A stretch of DNA of 5,287 nt, taken from the NCBI GenBank assembly GCA_009776995.1, contig WRMR01000365.1, positions 1-5,287 of the forward strand, written 5' to 3'. Both the position numbers and the translations under genes were made by a program. The DNA comes from Planctomycetaceae bacterium. Lineage in GTDB: Bacteria; Planctomycetota; Planctomycetia; Pirellulales; Thermoguttaceae. This document shows, piece by piece, positions 1 through 5,181 of the stretch (positions are counted from its first letter, which is position 1; each line of letters opens with the position of its first letter). The notes below the pieces were generated by a model, which worked only from the letters and a program-made list of their open reading frames with translations, was not told where the DNA came from and did no database searches.

Positions 1-118
1 AAAACGCGGACAAAACCCCGGTGATCGCTTTCCCGACCAGGAGTTCAACAAAAGTGAATGCCCGTATTCTGCCCCCCCCCCCCATCTTAACATTAACAAT
101 GTCTAACTGTTTTTTCAT
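1..118 (-). CDS. Type IV prepilin-like protein, N-terminal part (cut by left edge)
   Basis: An open frame runs leftward from ATG at 118-116 to the window edge with no stop (39 codons visible). It begins MKKQLDIVNVKMGGGG and continues RIRAFTFVELLVGKAITGV. The AFTFVELL stretch matches the N-terminal prepilin methylation motif: cleavage would fall between A20 and F21, and E25 is the conserved glutamate at mature position 5. In planctomycetes such N-termini usually head DUF1559-type pseudopilins, which are processed by a prepilin peptidase and anchored in the membrane; that assignment is inference because the body of the protein is missing. The start is supported by a GAAAGG ribosome site. Oddities: four glycines encoded by a 12-base G run just before the cleavage site, and a lysine (K30) inside the normally hydrophobic helix. 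It could be a degraded paralogue. It lies in the same orientation as the hydrolase gene, about 520 bp away. Confidence 0.62.
   Translation of the reverse strand, partial: MKKQLDIVNVKMGGGGRIRAFTFVELLVGKAITGVLSAF
72..83. repeat. 12-base C/G homopolymer inside prepilin leader
   Basis: Twelve consecutive C on the plus strand (G on the coding strand) cover the last base of codon M12 and codons G13 to G16 of the prepilin-like gene. At the length given here, the reading frame is the one that yields the prepilin motif. One extra base leads to a stop about nine codons after the run; one base fewer gives another frame that stays open to the window edge but lacks the motif. Such runs are prone to slippage in replication and also to sequencing error. 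Confidence 0.9.
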
Positions 119-124
119 GGCAAA

Positions 125-130
125 CCTTTC
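125..130 (-). promoter_or_regulatory. Ribosome binding site of the prepilin-like gene
   Basis: GAAAGG on the minus strand, six bases before the ATG at 118-116. It supports that start over the internal ATG at codon 12. The same hexamer precedes the oxidoreductase gene in this window. Confidence 0.55.
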
Positions 131-374
131 TTCATTAAGGAAATTATGTTTCTTGATTGACATTACATTCATTTCAATTCTTCTCGCCGCTATGGGCAAG
201 GCAGACGGGTCGCAACAAAGTTATTTGTAACCATTCACGTTTTTTCTCGCTGAGAAGCAAATCTCGCAAAATGTCACGAAGGGAAAGAATGAGAAGGGGA
301 TTCGCTGTTACTAAGGGCGACTTCCTGACACTCTCTTGGTGAAATGAAACACCTTGAGCAACAACGAAATTCCC

Positions 375-400
375 TTAATAGCATGGCGCCATCCCATTAA
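375..400. promoter_or_regulatory. 26-bp imperfect dyad with ATGGCGCCAT core
   Basis: The centre (383-392) is the perfect palindrome ATGGCGCCAT, and TTAAT at 375-379 pairs with ATTAA at 396-400 around the same axis. In all, 11 of 13 opposed positions are complementary (mismatches are 380/395 and 382/393). The central CG and the size fit an operator for a dimeric repressor such as a LacI-type protein. No such gene is in the window, so the role is a guess. Confidence 0.3.
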
Positions 401-503
401 TACCGCCCGAGTAGTGCTATCAGTGATCTTTGTCTCTCTCTATGAAACAGTCTCGTGAACGATTCCAATGATTCCAGTCTTTCCACCACTTCCATAACAT
501 GCC

Positions 504-532
504 AGTTTATGGTTTTATCATTTCATTGTCAA
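504..532 (-). promoter_or_regulatory. Candidate leftward promoter in copy 1
   Basis: On the minus strand, TTGACA (532-527) is a perfect -35 hexamer. A 17-base spacer follows, then TAAACT (509-504), which matches the TATAAT consensus at four of six positions. It points toward the prepilin-like gene, whose ATG is about 380 bases downstream. The same promoter is present in copy 2 upstream of the hydrolase. Start-site mapping is absent, and promoter consensus in this phylum is poorly known. Confidence 0.5.
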
Positions 533-562
533 TGTCTTTTTGGGAAATCTTATTGTCTTTTT
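531..562 (-). promoter_or_regulatory. Candidate AraC/XylR-type operator in copy 1 (two half-sites, 21 bp apart)
   Basis: AAAAAGACAAT (562-552) and AAAAAGACATT (541-531) on the minus strand share nine identical bases and are spaced 21 bp, two helical turns. The inner half-site overlaps the -35 box by two bases. Tandem half-sites 21 bp apart with the inner one touching the -35 are the known layout for AraC-family activators such as AraC at araI1/araI2. The neighbouring XylR-like regulator is the obvious candidate binder, by inference. Confidence 0.5.
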
Positions 563-641
563 CGGAGGATACTGGGACAAGCAGTTCATGTGAAAAAAAC
601 AAGTTTTTAGGCGGACATTTGAGTATGTTATTGATGGACAC

Positions 642-2240
642 TCACTCACGGGCATACTCGCTGCGCATTCGATGGATGTATTCTTTGGTCATATCCCAGT
701 ACATCGAGGGGTTGGGCCGCCCGTCCTTTTCATGCCATTTGTCGGCGTCGGTGAGGCTTTCTGTGTCCGCTGTCCAGACGGCTGTGTTCTCCCAGTAATC
801 GTTAAACGTCACGACCATGACGATCTGCGGCAACGGGCGTTTGAGTATCCTCTCCCAGCATTCGCGGTAAAAATCGCCGTTGCGCCGGTAAACATACGGC
901 GGAACCGCCCTTCCATAATGCCCCCAGCCCGGCGATACGACCTCAACCTCGCTGTGAATCACCGGGCCGCTCGCGGAGATGTTCCATCCGTATTGGCCGT
1001 ATTGGCAGTCACTCGCGGGTCGTAACGCAAAACGGTTCCCGAAGGTTTTGTCCCCCCCATAGTTTGCCCAGTGATTGCTGACCGAGTCGGGCCACCCCCA
1101 GAAAACAAGAAGCGGCAGTCCGTTCAGGTGGTAATAATTGTCCGCCCCGCCGTACTCAGGATTGTTCACAAACGTATCAAACACGTCGCGGGCGGGGCCT
1201 TCCATACACAAGCCCGCCGCAAAACCGGGTTTGTTATCCCAGACGTCGGGATGGCATCCACCGGCAATGGCATACTTGATTTTCCAGGTCTTCTGTTCAT
1301 TGTCGTTCCAGACCTTGATCCGCTTGCAGACCTCCCTCGCGTTCTTGACGTTTTGCTCACACCACCCGGAAAGCCGATAGCCGCCCAATCCTCCGGGACT
1401 GAGTTCAAACAATAAGAAATCGATTTTGGCGTCCGCAATCTGCTGTAAATGAAAATCAATGACCTCCGGGTCGGTCGCGTCGTATTTGCGGAAATCGCCG
1501 GGCGTGTTCGAGCAAAGGGGTCTGTATTCAATTCGTGTTGCCGACCCGTAGGGTTCTTCCCATAAATCATAAGGCGAAGTGAAATAATAGGGGCAATACC
1601 ATATTCCCACATCGGGGCTTTCACCGCCGTCCTCTGCCTGCCCAGCGTCCTTTTTGTAGCCGTACACCGAGCTGACAATGGAATCACTTGTGGGTTTTCC
1701 TTGATAGAAAAACACGACGTTGGGGTCGTCGCCCACCTTTGCTTGAGACTCAGCCCAAAACCCCGGGGTGCTGTTGACACCCTCCAGAAGCCACAGATAT
1801 GTCCCTGCCGGAGCAACACCGTCGCGGATTTCAAAGTCAAGCATCCCGTTGTCTTGGTAGCCTTTTCCCGTTTCAAAATCGGTCCAAACGGGCTTCGCCG
1901 CGATGGTCGTATCATAGTCCGTATCCCACTTGTAGAGATAAAACACCATATCCGAATCGGCATTTGCCCAGTTGGGACACAAGATCGTCACAGCAGTGAT
2001 GGTGAAATCAGCCGTGAATTTCGCTCCCCCTCTTGTGCCGGTGGGGGTAAGCTGAAGCGGGGTCCGCGCGCCTGACCCCGGAACCATAAGCTCTATCCCG
2101 CTGATTTTCTTTTTCAGGATGGCGGCTTCGGCCCCGTTTCCGGCTTCATCTGAAGCCACGCAACATCGATCACCACTGTACGCAAACGTTAGCGGGACAA
2201 ACAACAGAGCGATTGCCATTCGTATTACGATTTTTTGCAT
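642..2240 (-). CDS. Secreted glycoside hydrolase-like protein (GH99/GH71-like barrel)
   Basis: 532 residues. A Sec-type signal peptide is visible (basic K3/R7, hydrophobic 8-20, likely cleavage near 20-23). Residues about 45-195 look like a beta-sandwich, perhaps carbohydrate-binding. From about 210 a barrel-like domain starts with VGIWYCPYYF, followed by DPEVIDFHLQQIADAKIDFLLFE (256-279), HLNGLPLLVFWGW (371-383) and, near the end, TFNDYWENTAVW (478-489). These resemble the GH99/GH71/DUF5010 group: dated substrate walks with a helix reading 'E..IA.A.IDFLLF' and a final N-E-W-H-E type motif. Here that motif reads NDYWE, putting D481 and E484 where GH99 enzymes have two glutamates. Activity on a polysaccharide outside the cytoplasm is inferred; the substrate is unknown. 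Its ATG lies 11 bases after GGGAG. It is divergent from the XylR-like regulator, which probably controls it. The 11 cysteines would allow disulfides. Confidence 0.6.
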   Translation of the reverse strand: MQKIVIRMAIALLFVPLTFAYSGDRCCVASDEAGNGAEAAILKKKISGIELMVPGSGARTPLQLTPTGTRGGAKFTADFTITAVTILCPNWANADSDMVFYLYKWDTDYDTTIAAKPVWTDFETGKGYQDNGMLDFEIRDGVAPAGTYLWLLEGVNSTPGFWAESQAKVGDDPNVVFFYQGKPTSDSIVSSVYGYKKDAGQAEDGGESPDVGIWYCPYYFTSPYDLWEEPYGSATRIEYRPLCSNTPGDFRKYDATDPEVIDFHLQQIADAKIDFLLFELSPGGLGGYRLSGWCEQNVKNAREVCKRIKVWNDNEQKTWKIKYAIAGGCHPDVWDNKPGFAAGLCMEGPARDVFDTFVNNPEYGGADNYYHLNGLPLLVFWGWPDSVSNHWANYGGDKTFGNRFALRPASDCQYGQYGWNISASGPVIHSEVEVVSPGWGHYGRAVPPYVYRRNGDFYRECWERILKRPLPQIVMVVTFNDYWENTAVWTADTESLTDADKWHEKDGRPNPSMYWDMTKEYIHRMRSEYARE

Positions 2241-2395
2241 TTTTCAACACTCTCCCGTTTCAAAATCAAGGGTGTCACTTTGAAAGTACATACCATAAGA
2301 AAACTCAGGAAACATGGAGGCGTCACAATCCAATCCGCCAAGGCAGATTGACAGCAACGAAACTCATGATTTTTCTTCCGCCTCTTCTATTTCAA
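2241..2395 (-). other. Leader region of the hydrolase-like gene
   Basis: Non-coding on both strands as far as I can tell. The part next to copy 2 shows weak similarity to the sequence beside copy 1. A plus-strand TTGACA occurs at 2348-2353, but no matching -10 follows at a proper distance. A 14-codon frame beginning at 2367 on the minus strand has no visible ribosome site and is not called. Confidence 0.4.
2252..2256 (-). promoter_or_regulatory. Ribosome binding site of the hydrolase-like gene
   Basis: GGGAG on the minus strand, 11 bases before the ATG at 2240-2238. Spacing is slightly long but acceptable. The next in-frame ATG (codon 8) would remove the basic start of the signal peptide, so the longer start is preferred. 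Confidence 0.45.
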
Positions 2396-2398
2396 GCC

Positions 2399-2427
2399 AG
2401 TTTATGGTTTAATCATTTCATTGTCAA
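2399..2427 (-). promoter_or_regulatory. Candidate promoter of the hydrolase-like gene
   Basis: Minus-strand TTGACA (2427-2422), 17-base spacer, then TAAACT (2404-2399). Transcription would start near 2392 and give a leader of roughly 150 bases before the hydrolase ATG. The promoter hexamers are unchanged in copy 1, while one of the copy differences falls in the spacer. Confidence 0.55.
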
Positions 2428-2457
2428 TGTCTTTTTGAGAAATCTTGTTGTCTTTTT
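2426..2457 (-). promoter_or_regulatory. Candidate AraC/XylR-type operator in copy 2
   Basis: Half-sites AAAAAGACAAC (2457-2447) and AAAAAGACATT (2436-2426) on the minus strand share AAAAAGACA and are 21 bp apart. The inner one overlaps the -35 box of the hydrolase promoter by two bases. Binding by the divergent regulator would activate the hydrolase and could also autoregulate the regulator. This is inferred from geometry and position only. Confidence 0.52.
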
Positions 2458-2483
2458 CGGAAGAAAAAAAGGCCGGTCCTGCC

Positions 2484-3647
2484 ATGAAAAAATTCCAGCA
2501 ACCCAAAAGAAAACGCGTTCTTCTCCTGGTCGAAACATCCCGAAACGCGGGAAGACAAATCATTGAAGGAATCACGCGTTATTCGATCGAGACCAACCGC
2601 TGGAACATTTTTTTCAGTGATCGCGGGTCGCGGGAACAGATTCCGCCATGGATCAAACGCTGGCATGGAGACGGTATTATTGCCAGGACTTACGACAAAA
2701 AAAACCAGAAAATCCTTGAGAGCCTTGATATTCCGATCGTCGAGATTGTCTCATGGAAATATGCCACACTGGACGGTGACGCGTTTGGAAGCATGATTGC
2801 AGACCACTTCCTCGAATTGGGACTCCAACACTTCGCTTTCTTTTCGATGGGACAAAGTTGGTGGTCGAAAGGATTGTGCCAATTTTATGATTCCGTAATA
2901 AAGCAAAAAGGATATGACTGTTTGATCTTTCCCAAAGCAAAACTGAAAAATTCGCTGGCACTCCCGGTGATGTGGTGGGAAGGATGCGACCAACAGGTGG
3001 TCGAGTGGCTGGAATCGCTTCCCAAACCGATCGGAATTTTTTGCCCCCTGGACACGCACGCGATTTACCTGATCAATGTGTGTAACGATGCGGGGATTGC
3101 CGTACCGGAAGATGTTGCCATCATGGGAATGGAAAATGACGCTCAACTTTGTGAAGCGGTTTTTCCGACATTATCGAGTATTGATTTGAACGGCCGCCTG
3201 GGAGGTTACCATGCTGCCATGTTGCTCGACAAGATGATGAATGGGGAACCTCTCCCCCCGCTTCCGATTTTTCAAAAACCTTCTCATATTGCGAAACGTC
3301 AATCCACGAACATGGTTGCCGTCGCCAATCCAATCGTCGCCAAGTCACTGAACTTCATTCATACGCACGTAACGGACAACATCCGGGTTTCCGACATTGC
3401 GCAACAAATGGACATTTCACGAAGAACCTTGACGGAAATGTTTCGCAAGCATTTGCGAAGAACCCCGGAAAAAGTGATCCTGAAATCCAAGATGGAGTGG
3501 TCGAAAAAGCTATTGCGGGAAACCAAATACAGCCTGGCTGAAATCACGGAATTGGTGGGGTACCAGTCGGTCGCGTATTTTTGTCGGGCGTTTTTAAGAG
3601 AAACGGGACAAACCCCCACCGAATTCAGGAAGGACGTCAGTGATTAA
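2484..3647 (+). CDS. XylR-like transcriptional regulator, sugar-binding domain plus AraC-type HTH
   Basis: 387 residues from ATG 2484, close to the length of E. coli XylR (392). Residues about 10-275 form a LacI/periplasmic-binding-like ligand domain: the start KRVLLLVETSRNAGRQIIEGI, then DGIIAR, DIPIVEI, PIGIFCPLD, and VAIMGMENDAQLCE match the strand order of that fold. A linker with KRQST (271-275) parallels ERRST in XylR. Residues about 284-384 are the AraC DNA-binding domain with two helix-turn-helix units: RVSDIAQQMDISRRTLTEMF (301-320), then SLAEITELVGYQSVAYFCRAF (350-370) and the typical GQTPTEFR tail (375-382). A longer TTG start at 2445 is possible but lies inside the repeat and adds residues unlike the family; AAAGG at 2468-2472 suits the ATG. 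The ligand is probably a sugar. It is divergent from the hydrolase gene and probably activates it from the 21-bp-spaced sites. Confidence 0.88.
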   Translation: MKKFQQPKRKRVLLLVETSRNAGRQIIEGITRYSIETNRWNIFFSDRGSREQIPPWIKRWHGDGIIARTYDKKNQKILESLDIPIVEIVSWKYATLDGDAFGSMIADHFLELGLQHFAFFSMGQSWWSKGLCQFYDSVIKQKGYDCLIFPKAKLKNSLALPVMWWEGCDQQVVEWLESLPKPIGIFCPLDTHAIYLINVCNDAGIAVPEDVAIMGMENDAQLCEAVFPTLSSIDLNGRLGGYHAAMLLDKMMNGEPLPPLPIFQKPSHIAKRQSTNMVAVANPIVAKSLNFIHTHVTDNIRVSDIAQQMDISRRTLTEMFRKHLRRTPEKVILKSKMEWSKKLLRETKYSLAEITELVGYQSVAYFCRAFLRETGQTPTEFRKDVSD

Positions 3648-3714
3648 CACGCATATCAATGCGCAACAAAAAATGACGGGTGAAATCAACCGTCACGGAA
3701 CCGGTCACTGACGT
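3634..3714. repeat. Nested inverted repeats in the convergent gap
   Basis: ACGTCAGTGA (3634-3643) and TCACTGACGT (3705-3714) are perfect complements enclosing two smaller hairpins: CGCAT/ATGCG (3650-3654 with 3659-3663) and TGACGG/CCGTCA (3674-3679 with 3690-3695). As RNA or extruded DNA this could fold into a three-way junction. The left arm overlaps the last codons of the regulator. No U run follows on the plus strand, so it is not a standard terminator for the regulator. Confidence 0.6.
3668..3695 (-). terminator. Rho-independent terminator of the oxidoreductase gene
   Basis: On the minus strand, TGACGG (3695-3690), a 10-base loop, CCGTCA (3679-3674), then six T (3673-3668). It lies about 60 bp after the stop codon of the leftward oxidoreductase. 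The stem is short but the hairpin plus U run is in the correct orientation for that gene. Confidence 0.6.
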
Positions 3715-3756
3715 TCCCGGCCTGCTGTTTTGAACAACTTGTTTTTTCGCGAGTTT

Positions 3757-5091
3757 TTACACTTCCCAGCCTTTACGGTAGGTGCGGCTGAGATATTGAT
3801 CGGCTTCGGGGCAGTTGGTCGCCTTCATGTTGGCGGCGTCCCATTCGAGTTTCTTGCCCGTTCGGAACGCGACGGCACCCAGCAACACGGTTTCGGCCAG
3901 TGGCCCGGAGTAGCCGAAATTGCAGGTCGTCCGCGAGCCGGTCTTGCAGGCGTTGATCCATTCCTGGTGATGACCGACCGAATCAGGAATCGTTTTTTCC
4001 GGTGCCTTGTAATCGGCGAATTTGTCTTCGGGGTACAATTTACGTTGCCCGTAATCAGCCATGAGCAGCCCCTCTTCGCCGACGAACAAGGTGCCGGCTC
4101 CCCATTCCGGCAAGCCTTTTTCCTTAATCAACGCCGGTCGTAAATTACCATCATACCAGGTGAGCTTGATTGCCGGGCGTGTGCGGGTCGTGCCGCCAAA
4201 AGACCGCGTCGATTCGGCAAAGGTATATTCGACGCGTAAATCTGCTGGTGCGACTTCTTTGGTCGGTTCCGATTCGCAGAACGCCTCGACTGTTGTGGGA
4301 AGCCGCAGTCCCAATGCCCAGAACGACAAATCGATATGGTGGCAGGCCATGTCGCCGAGCGTTCCGTTGCCGAATGCCCAAAAGCCGCGCCATGCTCCGC
4401 CGAAATATTGCGGGTGATACGGCCGCACTTCCGCCGGACCGAGCCAAAGGTCCCAGTCAATGTTGGCGGGTACTTCGGGCGTTTCCGTCGAAAATCCCCG
4501 TCCGCCCCATCGGGAGCCGCACCAAACATGCACTTCCCTGATCGTCCCTATGGCACCGGCACGGACCAGTTCGACAACACGGCGGTAATTGTCTTCTGCG
4601 TGAATTTGCGTGCCCATCTGTGTGGCAAGCCTTTTCTCGCGGGCAACGGCCATCATGTCACGAATTTCCTTGACGTTATGAGCCAGCGGCTTTTCGCAAT
4701 AGCAGTGCTTGCCGAGTTTCATGCCCATAATGGAAGCCGAGGCATGGGTGTGGTCGGGTGTGCTGACCGCGACAGCGTCGATGTCCTTTTCGATTTCGTC
4801 GTACATCTTGCGGTAATCGCGGAACAATTTCGCATTGCGAAACCGTTCCTTGCCGGCGTTAAGATAATTCTCGTCAATGTCGCAGAGGGCGACCATGTTT
4901 TCGCCTTTGACTCCGTCAACATTCGCGCCGCCACGATTGGCGATGCCGATGCAGGCGACGTTCAGCTTTGAATTGAGGTTTTGTTCCTGCGCGAATGCCG
5001 GGGCGGGAAACGCGGAAAGCAATCCGCCTGCCGTCGCTGTGGTTGCACCGGCCAGTTTGAGAAAATCACGACGTTTGATCTTTGGGGTCAT
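3757..5091 (-). CDS. Tat-exported Gfo/Idh/MocA-family oxidoreductase
   Basis: 444 residues. The N-terminus carries a twin-arginine signal, KRRDFLKLAG (6-15), then a hydrophobic stretch and an AFA-type cleavage site near residue 34. A Rossmann NAD(P)-binding domain follows: NVACIGIANRGG (44-55), a short acidic strand end CDIDE (70-74), STPDHTH (110-116) and the family hallmark CEKPLAHN (132-139) with K134. The C-terminal alpha/beta domain contains GDMACHHIDLSFW (246-258); D247 and H251 have the spacing of the catalytic Asp/His pair in inositol dehydrogenase. Members oxidise or reduce sugars and related polyols with NAD(P); the exported planctomycete forms are mostly uncharacterised. GH109-type glycosidases share this fold and Tat signal, and cannot be excluded. 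It stands alone: convergent with the regulator, with its own promoter and terminator. Confidence 0.88.
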   Translation of the reverse strand: MTPKIKRRDFLKLAGATTATAGGLLSAFPAPAFAQEQNLNSKLNVACIGIANRGGANVDGVKGENMVALCDIDENYLNAGKERFRNAKLFRDYRKMYDEIEKDIDAVAVSTPDHTHASASIMGMKLGKHCYCEKPLAHNVKEIRDMMAVAREKRLATQMGTQIHAEDNYRRVVELVRAGAIGTIREVHVWCGSRWGGRGFSTETPEVPANIDWDLWLGPAEVRPYHPQYFGGAWRGFWAFGNGTLGDMACHHIDLSFWALGLRLPTTVEAFCESEPTKEVAPADLRVEYTFAESTRSFGGTTRTRPAIKLTWYDGNLRPALIKEKGLPEWGAGTLFVGEEGLLMADYGQRKLYPEDKFADYKAPEKTIPDSVGHHQEWINACKTGSRTTCNFGYSGPLAETVLLGAVAFRTGKKLEWDAANMKATNCPEADQYLSRTYRKGWEV

Positions 5092-5101
5092 AAGTTATCA
5101 G

Positions 5102-5107
5102 CCTTTC
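5102..5107 (-). promoter_or_regulatory. Ribosome binding site of the oxidoreductase gene
   Basis: GAAAGG on the minus strand, 10 bases before the ATG at 5091-5089. It supports the start that places the twin arginines at residues 7-8, as expected for a Tat signal. Confidence 0.5.
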
Positions 5108-5152
5108 AGGTGAGGGGAAAATCAATTTTGCATAGTGAGAAACAACATATCC

Positions 5153-5181
5153 ATTCTACCAAATGCCAAAATCACAATCAA
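5153..5181 (-). promoter_or_regulatory. Candidate promoter of the oxidoreductase gene
   Basis: Minus-strand TTGATT (5181-5176, four of six to TTGACA), a 17-base spacer, then TAGAAT (5158-5153, five of six to TATAAT). The predicted start near 5146 gives a leader of about 55 bases. No AAAAAGACA half-sites are seen upstream, so this gene does not obviously share the operator found in the repeats. The remaining 5182-5287 shows no gene. Confidence 0.42.

Larger units (their letters stand above)
119..500 (-). other. Long non-coding stretch upstream of the prepilin-like gene
   Basis: About 380 bp between copy 1 of the promoter block and the prepilin-like start contain no convincing gene; plus-strand open frames here match no family I recognise. 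If the promoter in copy 1 drives the prepilin-like gene, this would be an unusually long 5' leader. A closer alternative promoter is possible: CATAAT at 148-143 resembles a -10 box, but I find no good -35 in front of it. The stretch also holds the dyad at 375-400. No recognised riboswitch or structured RNA was seen by eye. Confidence 0.4.
501..566. repeat. Direct repeat, copy 1 (promoter/operator block)
   Basis: This stretch matches 2396-2461 at 63 of 66 positions (differences at 516, 543 and 552). Weaker similarity continues to the left, to about 458 here and 2356 in the other copy, with a 3-base length difference. To the right the match fades quickly. Both copies are in the same orientation and bracket the hydrolase gene. 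Confidence 0.93.
2396..2461. repeat. Direct repeat, copy 2 (promoter/operator block)
   Basis: Second copy of the 66-bp block, 63 of 66 identical to 501-566 and exactly 1895 bp from it. It sits in the divergent region between the hydrolase-like gene and the regulator. It lies upstream of the preferred regulator start, which argues against the alternative TTG start at 2445, since that codon falls inside the repeat. Confidence 0.93.

Noticed and set aside
397..495. A 32-codon frame on the minus strand starting two bases after the predicted transcription start of copy 1 (begins MEVVERLESL).
   Set aside because: There is no room for a ribosome site, its sequence matches no family I know, and similar-length frames arise by chance. 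A leaderless peptide remains possible but unsupported.
595..608. AT-only hairpin AAAAAC/GTTTTT after the hydrolase stop codon as a terminator.
   Set aside because: The loop is only two bases and the stem has a single G-C pair, so it is too weak to call.
588..640. ATG followed by A-rich sequence after copy 1, as a remnant of a second regulator gene start.
   Set aside because: The ATG is followed at once by TGA, and similarity to the true regulator start does not continue beyond a few A-rich bases.
1166..1963. 265-residue minus-strand open frame within the hydrolase gene.
   Set aside because: It is the alternative frame of the hydrolase coding sequence, rich in R/S/P as such shadows are, and carries no domain I recognise.
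2445..2483. Longer start (TTG at 2445) for the XylR-like regulator.
   Set aside because: It lies within the duplicated promoter/operator block and adds 13 residues with no counterpart in XylR; the ATG at 2484 fits the family N-terminus.
4336..4971. 211-residue plus-strand open frame opposite the oxidoreductase gene.
   Set aside because: It is an antisense shadow of a well-supported coding sequence and has no recognisable domain.
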